A stretch of DNA of 17,540 nucleotides from Phycisphaerae bacterium (GCA_012514125.1 JAAZAW010000001.1:1-17540); one strand, 5' to 3'; positions 7,661 through 14,973 are shown, numbered from the stretch's first letter. Numbers and translations are program-made. Notes: generated from the sequence alone by a model not told the origin.

Positions 7661-8299
7661 TTACCGCTTTTTCGGCTTGTCCATATTCGCTTCGCTGGCT
7701 TTTCGCAATTGCCAGTAAAACGTGCTGAATTCCGCCGCTTTTAATTGTCGTTCGATAAAACTTTTCGCCGTGGGAAGATCAACTTCCGCCGGTAGCGTCT
7801 GAGTATTGATCAGATATTTGAGCATCAAATCGTCCAACGGCATCTCGGCGATCTCGAAACAAAACAACAGTAACGCAGCACGTGCATGATCCGGACAGGT
7901 GGGGATTTCTTCAAACAATTTTGAAATCTCGCTCTTGTTCTTCTCTTTAAGTTCCGAAAGATCCAGCGTATCGAATCGGTTGAAAATCCAATTCAGGGCG
8001 ACAATGATATCCTTGGCAGCACGCTGAGATTCGCGGATATGGCGATCGATCAATTCCGATATTTCTGCGACCGGCGTTACGCGCAGCTCGTTAAAATCGA
8101 CCATATTCGTCTGAATGACTTTCAATGCTTCCCTGGCGCGATCATAGAGTTCGTTGGTCGCCAGTATCCCAAGCAGCAGCATCTCAATACAGTTAGTTGG
8201 AAGCGAATCCAGATTCGTATCTTTGGTCTTGGGAAAGTCTCTTTTCAGTCTGTTTTGTAATGTATGAAATACCTTGGCGTAATCGCTTGAAATTTTCAT
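7661..8299 (-). CDS. Degenerate HhH-GPD (endonuclease III-like) protein, probably not a glycosylase
   Basis: A 212-residue soluble protein. Its layout follows the endonuclease III/HhH-GPD fold: an N-terminal helix MLLLGILATN (40-49) like the VATILSAQAT helix of that family, then IRESQRAAKDI (88-98) at the place of the GLYNSKAENI helix, then IPTCPDHARAALLLF (132-146) at the place of the HhH hairpin LPGVGRKTANVVL. The catalytic Lys of the hairpin is replaced by His138, while Asp156 (PLDD) falls exactly 18 residues later, the spacing of Lys120 and Asp138 in E. coli Nth. The glycines of the hairpin are lost, and there is no C-terminal four-cysteine iron-sulfur motif. The fold assignment is my own reading from motif spacing. 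The gene lies 34 nt after rbfA and 74 nt before hisG, so is probably cotranscribed. ATG 8299 has GGAAG upstream at fair spacing. A structural or regulatory DNA/RNA-binding role would fit, but this is a guess. Confidence 0.72.
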   Translation of the reverse strand: MKISSDYAKVFHTLQNRLKRDFPKTKDTNLDSLPTNCIEMLLLGILATNELYDRAREALKVIQTNMVDFNELRVTPVAEISELIDRHIRESQRAAKDIIVALNWIFNRFDTLDLSELKEKNKSEISKLFEEIPTCPDHARAALLLFCFEIAEMPLDDLMLKYLINTQTLPAEVDLPTAKSFIERQLKAAEFSTFYWQLRKASEANMDKPKKR

Positions 8300-8333
8300 A
8301 TCTGTTCTTCCGATTTTAGGTTAAAACTTTCAC

Positions 8334-8768
8334 TCAACTTTCGTTATCCATCTCGATATCGTTAGGTTCGTTCTCGTCTTGCGGCTTCGTCGATTCCACC
8401 TGCTCGCCTTCCCGCTGAACGCGTTCAGCTTCGGTCTTATCGAGCAATCGCAGCATCTCAAAGCCTTTTTTGATGGATTGATCCAGATGAAAACGCAAGG
8501 TTGGACACGTGCGAGTTCGTAAATTCTTCGCGACCAGTTTCTGGAGTAATCCATGGGCGTGTCCAAGCCCTTTCATGTACGCCCGTTGCTGGGCTTCGGT
8601 CCCCATAACCGAAATACTTACATCGGCAAAAGACAAATCACGCGAAAGCTCCACCCGAACGATACTGGCCATTCTTTCCAATCGCGGATCGTTCAGCTTT
8701 TTCTGCATCGCTTCGCTGATTACCAGCCGAATTTGCGATTCTAATCGTTTTAATCCTATATTCGCCAT
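8334..8768 (-). CDS. rbfA: 30S ribosome-binding factor A
   Basis: RbfA binds the immature 30S subunit and helps processing of the 5' end of 16S rRNA, and cold adaptation in E. coli. The 144-residue product shows the family's KH-like fold: RLESQIRLVISEAMQKKLNDP (start at residue 8), the beta strand VRVELSRDLSFADVSISVMG, and LRTRTCPTLRFHLDQSIKKG (the conserved R-x-x-P-x-L-x-F pattern). The last 30 residues or so are an acidic, Glu/Asp/Asn-rich tail that extends the usual domain of about 115-120 residues. It is placed 24 nt after the DUF503 gene in the classical nusA-infB-rbfA order. The ribosome binding site before ATG 8768 is weak, so translation may depend on upstream ribosomes. Confidence 0.95.
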   Translation of the reverse strand: MANIGLKRLESQIRLVISEAMQKKLNDPRLERMASIVRVELSRDLSFADVSISVMGTEAQQRAYMKGLGHAHGLLQKLVAKNLRTRTCPTLRFHLDQSIKKGFEMLRLLDKTEAERVQREGEQVESTKPQDENEPNDIEMDNES

Positions 8769-8792
8769 TATTTATAGCTCGCTTATGTTTTT

Positions 8793-9074
8793 TTATACAA
8801 AATCCATTTGATAATCGACCAGCGTGGCGCCTCGGCAATCTCGGATCAGGTTAAGAACCTTGTCCAGACATTCCCGCACAAATTTCCCATCGTTTCCCAC
8901 CATACTGATGCCCAGAATCGCCTTCCGGCGAATTTCAAGAGCGTCAACCTCCGCAATCGAAACGTTGAATTCATGAGCGACGCGATCCTTGATCGATTTG
9001 ACCACCCGCCGCTTATCTTTCAACGTCATCGCATCGTAGATCATCAATTCAACCTGCATTATGCCTACGATCAT
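8793..9074 (-). CDS. DUF503 (YlxP-like) small protein
   Basis: A 93-residue protein that matches the DUF503/YlxP family, often found between infB and rbfA in Firmicutes and other phyla. It opens MIVGIMQVELMI, like the family's MIVG-x3-E start, then TLKDKRRVVKSIKDRV (family pattern SLKxKRxVLKSLxxR), then IAEVDA and the beta strand KAILGISMVGND. The biochemical role of the family is not established; the position among translation genes suggests a ribosome- or RNA-related job. The first ATG (9074) is chosen because the family begins at this Met; a second Met five residues on has no better ribosome binding site. It sits 24 nt after infB and 24 nt before rbfA. Confidence 0.9.
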   Translation of the reverse strand: MIVGIMQVELMIYDAMTLKDKRRVVKSIKDRVAHEFNVSIAEVDALEIRRKAILGISMVGNDGKFVRECLDKVLNLIRDCRGATLVDYQMDFV

Positions 9075-9098
9075 CGGTAGTTCTCGATATGGGTTATG

Positions 9099-11996
9099 CT
9101 ATTTGTTTTCGCTCCCTGCCGGTTGAAGTTTTCGGCTCACTTCCACCTGCTGATAGGCTTCGATGATATCGCCTTCCTTAACGTCGTCAAAGCCGGCGAT
9201 CTTGATACCGCATTCGAGACCTTGCCGAACTTCACGGGCGTCATCTTTGAAACGTTTGAGCGATTCAAGAGACGCTTCTTCGCGGATAATCACGTTCTGC
9301 CGAATAATTCTGATTTTCGCGGATCGTTCGATCAGGCCTTCCGTAACAATACACCCGGCGACCGAACCGACACGTGTAATCCTGAAGACATCGCGAACCG
9401 TCGCGCGTCCTAAAACTTTCTGTTCCAGGGTGGGTGTGAGCATTCCCTCAAGCGCGGAAGTCACATCCTCAAGTAAATGATAAATCACGGTGTAAGTTCT
9501 GATTTCAACATTTAACAGTTTGGCCTTGTTGCGAGCCTGGTCGTCGGCGACAACACCGAAACCGAATACAATCGCATCCGAAGCCTCAGCCAGAATAACG
9601 TCGCCTTCCGTAATCGCACCAACGGCGGTATGAAGAACACGAACTTTGACTTCATCGGAACCCAACTCACTAAGCTTGTTTCGCAAGACATCCAGCGATC
9701 CCTGTGTGTCGGTCTTGATAATCAGATTCAAATGATGAACCTGACCGGCTTCGACCTGCTGGAAGATACTTTCAAGCGTAACCTTAGGCCTCGATTGCAA
9801 ATACGCAAATCGATCTTCCTGACGTTTATTTTCAGCAATTTCCATCGCCGCCTGCATATTGTCGGTCACATAGAACCGGTCGCCGGATTCGGGAACCTGA
9901 TCAAGCCCCAATACCTCCACAGGAGTTGCCGGTCCCGCATGTGTGATCGGTTTACCCATGTCGTCGAACATCGCCCGCACCCTGCCGTAAGAGCCGCCGA
10001 CAATCATGATATCGGAAATATTCAGTGTACCTTCCTGAACCATAATGTCGGCAATCGTGCCGCGGTTCGGGTCCTGATGCGATTCGATCACAAGACCTGT
10101 CGCAGGCCCCGACTTGGCCGCCTTGAGATCCAGCAGGTCCGCCAGGGTGTTTAAATGTTCGACCAATTGATCGATCCCCTCGCCGGTGGCGGCACTGGTC
10201 CGAATCACATCCACATCGCCGCCCCATTCCGTCGGGAAAAGTCCATTCTCAGACAATTGCCCCAACGCCCTATTCTGATCGGCATTGGGCAAATCGATTT
10301 TATTCAATGCTACGACGATCGGAACACCCGCCGCCTTGGCGTGACTGATGGCTTCTTTGGTTTGCGGCATCACACCGTCATCCGCAGCCACTACCAGTAC
10401 GACAATGTCCGTCATCTGGGCGCCCCGTGCCCGAAGGGCTGTAAACGCCTCATGACCTGGAGTATCGAGAAAGACGACATATCGATCGTTGATCGGGCAT
10501 CGATAAGCACCGATATGCTGAGTAATCCCGCCCGCCTCGCCCGCTGCAACGCGGGCATGACGAATTTTATCCAGCAAGCTTGTCTTGCCGTGATCGACGT
10601 GACCCAGGAACGTAACGATAGGAGAACGTCGTTCCTTATCGTTACGATCAAGTTTCTGGAACTGTTCGACCAATTCTTCATGGCGACTCTTGCTGCGAAC
10701 AACTTCCAATTCAATCCCCAAATCGATTGCCATAAGTTCCGCCTGTTCAGCCGTAATATTCTGATTGATTGTCGCGGGAATTCCGTTGGCCATTAATTTC
10801 GGAAACAATTTATTAAAGGGAACACCAATGGCCGAACAAAAATCTTTTAAAATGATCGGTTCGTTAATCTGTATCTTTCCTCGTCGCCCCGCCATGCCGC
10901 CCGTGCCGACGGTACTGTCACTTCGTTTGGATTTCTTGGGTTCCGCGCGACGCACCGTTGTCGGAAAATCACTCGCCTGCGCCAGACGCTGACTGCGTTC
11001 GAGCAGATCCTTGTCACGCCATTCTTTAAGCTGTTCAATCGCTTCGGTCACTTTTCCTCGCCGGGGATTCAGACGATTTTTCGCCTTCTTCGCCTTGGCT
11101 TCTTCTTCCGTATCGACAATCTTGCCTTTCCGGGCAACGCCTTTACCGCTTGGCAAAGGAACGCCCGCGGCGACGTCAACATCCGCACCGCGAGGTCCAT
11201 GTTCGCGGGAAGGAACGGGCCGGGGCAGAAATTCAGGCTTTTCCATCCGGACAACGCGCGGACCGCGTAAAACAGCCGGAGCGGGAACATTCATCGGTCC
11301 AACCGCAACCACCGGCTTAGCAGGTTTCGCCTCTTTCTCCTTCTTCACCGGAGCTTTTGTTTCCGCTTTGGCTTTTTCCGCGGGTTTGGACGTTTCCGGG
11401 GGTTTCTCAGGAGCTTTTTCTTCTGCCACCGGGGTCTCGCCCTTGGGTTCACTGGGTAAATCCACCCGGGCTGCGGGTTTCAAAACATCCAGACCGGGTT
11501 TCACCGGCTGTTCACTGACCGTTGTTTCGTCCGTTGAAGACGCCTGAACAGCAACTTGTTCCTGCGGCGGTTCTTCTTTCGTCGCCACCGCTTCAGGTGT
11601 TTCAACGGGTTCTTGGGTCACAGCCTCTTCTTCTGCCGCGGGTTGAGATTCAACAACAACTTCGGGGGTTGCCTCGACCGGGGACGCTTGCTCTTGGTCG
11701 ACCGGCGCAGTTTCTTCCTCGACCGCTTCGGTTTCGCCCACCGCGGGTTCACTTTCTTCAACCTCTGTCCGCTTACGCCGTCGTTTTCGAACCTTGGTAA
11801 GGTTGACACGGGCGGCGGTTTCTTCCGTCGTTTGGTGGTCGCCTTCGCTAAACCATTCACGAATAGTCGCTTCCAGACCCGCAGACAAAACCGTCATGTG
11901 GTTCTTGACATCGAGACTTTCAGCACGGCACTTGTCTAAAATCGCCTTGCTGGTGACTCCCAATTCTTTCGCTAATATATGTACCCTTATCGACAA
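9099..11996 (-). CDS. infB: Translation initiation factor IF-2
   Basis: IF-2 is the GTPase that brings initiator fMet-tRNA to the 30S subunit and promotes 50S joining. The 965-residue protein has an IF2 N-terminal domain (residues 1-50, VHILAKELGV), a long low-complexity Glu/Pro/Ala/Val/Lys linker (about 70-310), a second IF2_N-like domain (about 378-432, ILKDFCSAIGVPFNKLFPKL), then the G domain: G1 GHVDHGKT (465-472), G2 GGITQHIGAY (489-498), G3 DTPGH (511-515), G4 NKID (565-568), G5 SAATG (601-605). Domains II, III and the C-terminal fMet-tRNA-binding domain follow (GLECGIKIAGFDDVKEGDII near the end). The start is a TTG (11996-11994) placed 5 nt after GGAGGT; the next in-frame Met is residue 34, inside the first domain. 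It follows nusA by 55 nt. Confidence 0.97.
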   Translation of the reverse strand: MSIRVHILAKELGVTSKAILDKCRAESLDVKNHMTVLSAGLEATIREWFSEGDHQTTEETAARVNLTKVRKRRRKRTEVEESEPAVGETEAVEEETAPVDQEQASPVEATPEVVVESQPAAEEEAVTQEPVETPEAVATKEEPPQEQVAVQASSTDETTVSEQPVKPGLDVLKPAARVDLPSEPKGETPVAEEKAPEKPPETSKPAEKAKAETKAPVKKEKEAKPAKPVVAVGPMNVPAPAVLRGPRVVRMEKPEFLPRPVPSREHGPRGADVDVAAGVPLPSGKGVARKGKIVDTEEEAKAKKAKNRLNPRRGKVTEAIEQLKEWRDKDLLERSQRLAQASDFPTTVRRAEPKKSKRSDSTVGTGGMAGRRGKIQINEPIILKDFCSAIGVPFNKLFPKLMANGIPATINQNITAEQAELMAIDLGIELEVVRSKSRHEELVEQFQKLDRNDKERRSPIVTFLGHVDHGKTSLLDKIRHARVAAGEAGGITQHIGAYRCPINDRYVVFLDTPGHEAFTALRARGAQMTDIVVLVVAADDGVMPQTKEAISHAKAAGVPIVVALNKIDLPNADQNRALGQLSENGLFPTEWGGDVDVIRTSAATGEGIDQLVEHLNTLADLLDLKAAKSGPATGLVIESHQDPNRGTIADIMVQEGTLNISDIMIVGGSYGRVRAMFDDMGKPITHAGPATPVEVLGLDQVPESGDRFYVTDNMQAAMEIAENKRQEDRFAYLQSRPKVTLESIFQQVEAGQVHHLNLIIKTDTQGSLDVLRNKLSELGSDEVKVRVLHTAVGAITEGDVILAEASDAIVFGFGVVADDQARNKAKLLNVEIRTYTVIYHLLEDVTSALEGMLTPTLEQKVLGRATVRDVFRITRVGSVAGCIVTEGLIERSAKIRIIRQNVIIREEASLESLKRFKDDAREVRQGLECGIKIAGFDDVKEGDIIEAYQQVEVSRKLQPAGSENK

Positions 11997-12001
11997 TGGG
12001 C

Positions 12002-12033
12002 ACCTCCAAATTACCGGCCATTCAACAGCCGGT
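12002..12033 (-). promoter_or_regulatory. infB leader: hairpin plus strong Shine-Dalgarno that fixes a TTG start
   Basis: On the minus strand ACCGGC (12033-12028) pairs perfectly with GCCGGT (12018-12013) around a 9-nt loop, and five bases later comes GGAGGT (12007-12002), 5 nt before the TTG start of infB. The strong ribosome binding site explains how a TTG can serve. The hairpin has no T-run, so it is unlikely to end transcription; it may shape access to the ribosome binding site or be a processing point between nusA and infB. The effect is inference. Confidence 0.6.
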
Positions 12034-12051
12034 GTATTGCCTTTACCTTAT

Positions 12052-13368
12052 TTATTTCTCTAAACTATTTTCATCCGAGTTTTCTTCTTCATCAACTCGA
12101 GCGGAAAATCGAATTCGTTTCGCTCCCCCATCCTGGCCGCCCTGAACCCCTTCAAGATCGCCTGAATCGATGGCGTCTGCATCCACTTTAACCCGACCCG
12201 CCTCAGAACGCAACTTCTCTGCTTCCGCCGCACAAGTCTTGACGAGCAGTTCAGATTGCGACGGCTCCAGGCCCAGTTCGTCCACCAACGGCGTCACTCC
12301 GACCTCAGCCACATCGCCGACCGACACCATTCCCAATGCCACCATCTTGCCCAGCAACGCCGGATCGGTCAGATTCGCTTCCTTGATCATTCGTTCAAGC
12401 CGCTCGATACCCGTGTTATATTCCGCCGGGGTGATAATATCGATATCCCACCCCGTCAGCCTTGCCGCCAGACGAACGTTCTGGCCTCGCTTGCCGATCG
12501 CCAGGGATAATTGCTCTTCATCGACAACCACCGTCGCCCGTCCAAGCTCAAAACACAAGGCAATCTGATTCACTTCCGCGGGCTTGAGTGCATTACCGAT
12601 CAAGACCGTACTCGAATCGTTCCACCGGACAATATCGATCTTTTCACCATTGAGTTCGTCAACGATGCTCTTAATGCGGCTGCCGCGAACGCCCACGCAC
12701 GCGCCCACCGCATCGACCTTGGAGTCGGTGCTTACCACCGCCACTTTCGATCGATATCCCGCCTCACGCGAAAGGGCTTTGATTTGAATAATCCCTTCCG
12801 CAACTTCAGGAACCTCCAGTTCAAAAAGTCGTTTAATAAATTCCTTGCTCGTGCGGGACAACACAATTTTGATTCCCGAAGAACCACCCGCACGGGCCGC
12901 CGCGTCTCTTACTTCCAGCACCAAGGCACGAATCCGCTGCTTGAGCTGATACGTCTCGCCCGGAATCTGTTCGCTGGCAGGCAAAAACGCCTCGCCTCTA
13001 CCCAAACCCACCGTCACTGCCCCAGGATCGATCCGAGTGACCTGCCCAGTCACGATCGTTCCGCGGCGTTCCATAAAATCCTCAAACATGCTGTCACGCT
13101 CAGCTTCGCGAATCTTCTGGATCATCACCTGCTTGGCGGTTTGCGCCGCGATTCGACCCAGATCCCGTAAACTGATGGGCTGGTCGCCCTGAAACGCCGT
13201 AATCTGACCCGTGCCCCGATCGATATGAATCTTAAATTCCTCCGACGAGCCGAAGTACTTCTTCGCCGCTGAAACCATAGCCGATTCCAGATCCGAAAAA
13301 ACAACTTCACGGTCAATGTTACGATCTTTCGCGATTGCGTCGACTGTTCTTAATAATTCCTGGTTCAT
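12052..13368 (-). CDS. nusA: Transcription termination/antitermination factor NusA
   Basis: NusA binds RNA polymerase and nascent RNA and modulates pausing, termination and antitermination. The 438-residue protein shows the N-terminal polymerase-binding domain (1-100, MNQELLRTVDAIAKDRNIDR), an S1 domain (about 104-155, TIVTGQVTRID), and tandem KH domains with GxxG loops GVRG (226-229) and GKRG (292-295, in LAIGKRGQNVRLAARLTGWD). A shorter C-terminal part (about 325-380) has a degenerate acidic-repeat/HhH-like look, then a charged tail; it is shorter than E. coli NusA (495). ATG 13368 begins with the family's usual opening; GGAAAG lies about 9 nt upstream. It heads the minus-strand gene run. 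rimP, commonly just before nusA, is absent. Confidence 0.97.
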   Translation of the reverse strand: MNQELLRTVDAIAKDRNIDREVVFSDLESAMVSAAKKYFGSSEEFKIHIDRGTGQITAFQGDQPISLRDLGRIAAQTAKQVMIQKIREAERDSMFEDFMERRGTIVTGQVTRIDPGAVTVGLGRGEAFLPASEQIPGETYQLKQRIRALVLEVRDAAARAGGSSGIKIVLSRTSKEFIKRLFELEVPEVAEGIIQIKALSREAGYRSKVAVVSTDSKVDAVGACVGVRGSRIKSIVDELNGEKIDIVRWNDSSTVLIGNALKPAEVNQIALCFELGRATVVVDEEQLSLAIGKRGQNVRLAARLTGWDIDIITPAEYNTGIERLERMIKEANLTDPALLGKMVALGMVSVGDVAEVGVTPLVDELGLEPSQSELLVKTCAAEAEKLRSEAGRVKVDADAIDSGDLEGVQGGQDGGAKRIRFSARVDEEENSDENSLEK

Positions 13369-13427
13369 ATTTCTGCTTTCCGTAAACGTTCAGGTTTCAG
13401 TTACCAGCTTTCCCGTTTTTTCCTGTC

Positions 13428-13447
13428 ATTCCCGCGAAGGCGGGAAT
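13428..13447. repeat. Palindromic element ATTCCC-N8-GGGAAT
   Basis: The arms ATTCCCGC (13428-13435) and GCGGGAAT (13440-13447) are perfect reverse complements around GAAG. The core fits the ATTCCC-N8-GGGAAT shape of the dRS3 element described in Neisseria and seen as dispersed palindromes in many genomes; flanks CTGTC and CCAG are also typical of those copies. It lies 60 nt upstream of nusA, so it would be transcribed in the nusA leader or abut its promoter. Only one copy is in the window, so the dispersed nature cannot be shown here. Confidence 0.65.
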
Positions 13448-13452
13448 CCAGA

Positions 13453-13468
13453 AACGGCTCAAGCCGTT
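13453..13468. repeat. Second palindrome in the nusA upstream region
   Basis: AACGGCT (13453-13459) and AGCCGTT (13462-13468) are perfect reverse complements separated by only CA. It lies 5 nt from the ATTCCC-N8-GGGAAT element, so the two may be parts of one small mobile or REP-like unit, or an operator for nusA. It is not followed by a T-run on either strand. Confidence 0.55.
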
Positions 13469-13493
13469 GTACAACCCTCTTCCAACTTCCAAC

Positions 13494-13524
13494 AAAAAAA
13501 GTGGGGTATTTCTTTGCCCACTTT
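13494..13524 (-). terminator. Rho-independent terminator T2, minus strand
   Basis: On the minus strand AAAGTGGG (13524-13517) pairs with CCCACTTT (13505-13498) around an 11-nt loop, and the stem runs into a T-run (13500-13494). It is the second terminator after the ABC ATPase gene and isolates nusA from it. Confidence 0.75.
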
Positions 13525-13540
13525 CTTCCGGTCGACTTTC

Positions 13541-13570
13541 AAAAACCGTCAACACCTTTGGGTTGGACGG
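13541..13570 (-). terminator. Rho-independent terminator T1 of the ABC ATPase gene, minus strand
   Basis: On the minus strand CCGTC (13570-13566) pairs with GACGG (13550-13546); inside, AAC/GTT and CC/GG extend the stem with single-base bulges around an AAA loop. TTTTT (13545-13541) follows directly. It lies about 110 nt after the ATPase stop codon. The 13571-13678 stretch between holds nothing I can name. Confidence 0.75.
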
Positions 13571-13678
13571 CCTTTGATCAGCCACTATTCAAATGCCAGT
13601 TGATCTACCGGCTATCTCATAGCACAGGCCTCCGCCAAACCCGTCGGGCACACGGAAGAAAACTCGTAACCATGGGCA

Positions 13679-14803
13679 CTAACAAACACTGCTGCCAGGC
13701 TCCAATGTCACATTCTTGCCCATTTCACCGGGCTCGAACACATGAACACGATTCATATCCATATACATATTCAAGTCTTCACCTTCCTTCATTCCCGCAT
13801 GGGCATCGATTCGACAGACAATATCCGATTTACCGGAACTTCTCATATATAAATCCATCTTATCGCCTAAAATTTCAATCATATCGATCTTCACACAGAT
13901 CGCATTTCCCTGACCACCGTTGGGTTTCGGACTCAAGTTTTCGGGCCGAACACCCAAAACCATCGCCCTGTCCTTATACTTCTCCAACGACGCTTTTCGT
14001 TGCGACGGCAACAACAATTTCGTCGCACCATCGTCAAAAAAGACCTGGTCGTCCTGAAACACCACCTTACCGTCAAAAAAGTTCATCGGCGGCGTTCCCA
14101 AAAAACCGGCGACAAATCGATCCGCCGGACTATCGTAAACCTGCAACGGACTGGCGTTCTGACGAACCACGCCGTCCTTCATCACCACCACCCGATCACC
14201 GAGCGTCATCGCTTCTTCCTGATCGTGCGTTACATATACCGTTGTCGTCCGAAGCCTGCGATGGAGTTTCTTGATCTCCGACCGCATTTCGACGCGAAGC
14301 TTCGCATCCAGATTACTCAGCGGCTCGTCAAACAGAAAAACCTTCGGCTGACGGACAATCGCCCTGCCGACGGCCACTCTCTGGCGCTGACCGCCTGAAA
14401 GTTGTTTGGGCTTTCGGCTAAGAAGATGCTCGATTCCGAGAATCTTCGACGCTTCAAGCACCCGCTGTTCAATTTCCGCCTTCGGATATTTCCGAAGTTT
14501 GAGGCCGAACGCAATGTTCTTGTAAACCGTCATATGCGGATATAACGCATAGTTCTGAAACACCATCGCGATGTCGCGATCCTTCGGCAATACATCGTTG
14601 ACGACCCTGTCACCGATCCGGATCGTTCCGTCCGAAACCTCTTCCAGTCCGGCGATCATGCGAAGCGTCGTTGTCTTGCCGCAGCCGGACGGCCCCACCA
14701 GCACAATAAATTCCGAATCCTTAATATGGATATCAATATTCCGTACCGCTTTAAATCCGCCGGGATATATTTTCGATACGTTATCGAGCAAAACCTGAGA
14801 CAC
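13679..14803 (-). CDS. MalK/UgpC-type ABC sugar importer ATPase, without permeases nearby
   Basis: The ATP-hydrolysing subunit of a carbohydrate importer (CUT1 class), acting at the inner face of the cytoplasmic membrane. In 374 residues it shows Walker A GPSGCGKT (37-44), Q-loop Gln83 (VFQNYALYPH), signature LSGGQ (135-139), Walker B VFLFDEP (155-161), D-loop SNLDA and H-loop His193 (YVTHDQEEA). A C-terminal OB/TOBE-type regulatory region (about 235-374) includes FLGTPPMNFFDG and VLGVRPENL, typical of UgpC/MalK. Length is normal. The start is GTG 14803 with AAGGAG 5 nt upstream. No binding protein or permease gene adjoins it, so it may serve several importers encoded elsewhere, as MsiK does in Streptomyces. 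It has its own promoter, a structured leader and two terminators, so it looks like a one-gene unit. Confidence 0.93.
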   Translation of the reverse strand: MSQVLLDNVSKIYPGGFKAVRNIDIHIKDSEFIVLVGPSGCGKTTTLRMIAGLEEVSDGTIRIGDRVVNDVLPKDRDIAMVFQNYALYPHMTVYKNIAFGLKLRKYPKAEIEQRVLEASKILGIEHLLSRKPKQLSGGQRQRVAVGRAIVRQPKVFLFDEPLSNLDAKLRVEMRSEIKKLHRRLRTTTVYVTHDQEEAMTLGDRVVVMKDGVVRQNASPLQVYDSPADRFVAGFLGTPPMNFFDGKVVFQDDQVFFDDGATKLLLPSQRKASLEKYKDRAMVLGVRPENLSPKPNGGQGNAICVKIDMIEILGDKMDLYMRSSGKSDIVCRIDAHAGMKEGEDLNMYMDMNRVHVFEPGEMGKNVTLEPGSSVC

Positions 14804-14844
14804 CCAGGCTCCTTTCTCAAGTCAATACATCCTAACTTCTTTAA

Positions 14845-14928
14845 AACGCAGTACTTATTGCGTTATTGTGCCGGCATGCCCTCGCAGCCAACAATCATAA
14901 TAGCCCGTATGGCTCACCAGACGGGCTA
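14845..14928 (-). promoter_or_regulatory. Structured 5' leader of the ABC ATPase gene (three predicted hairpins)
   Basis: Read on the minus strand, the stretch begins about 11 nt after the predicted transcription start. Hairpin A pairs TAGCCCGT (14928-14921) with ACGGGCTA (14908-14901), 8 bp, 12-nt loop. Hairpin B pairs ATTGT and TGGC (14895-14887) with GCCG and ACAAT (14875-14865), with a 2-nt bulge and an 11-nt loop. Hairpin C abuts it: AACGCA (14864-14859) with TGCGTT (14850-14845), then TTTTAAAG. The start codon is about 40 nt beyond. It matches no riboswitch class I can recognise. Hairpin C with its T-tract could be a weak attenuator. Pairing was found by eye, without energy calculation. 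Confidence 0.5.
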
Positions 14929-14945
14929 TCCGCGATATCCACGTA

Positions 14946-14973
14946 ATTATACCCGTTCACAATGCCCTGTCAA
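14946..14973 (-). promoter_or_regulatory. Perfect-consensus sigma-70 promoter for the ABC ATPase gene
   Basis: On the minus strand TTGACA (14973-14968) and TATAAT (14951-14946) match the -35 and -10 hexamers exactly, with a 16-nt spacer. Transcription should start near 14939, giving a leader of about 135 nt. Such a strong core promoter suggests high expression or control at the RNA level. Confidence 0.82.

Noticed and set aside
11011..11547. 178-codon plus-strand frame rich in Phe, Ala, Ser and Gly opposite infB
   Set aside because: It mirrors the low-complexity Glu/Lys/Pro linker of IF-2; looks membrane-like only because of that composition.
12511..13170. 219-codon plus-strand open frame opposite nusA
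   Set aside because: Overlaps the S1/KH coding region of nusA completely; composition rich in His/Arg typical of an antisense shadow.
13501..14274. 257-codon plus-strand open frame crossing the terminators and the ABC ATPase gene
   Set aside because: It runs through both terminators and is mostly antisense to a well-supported ATPase; no recognisable domain.
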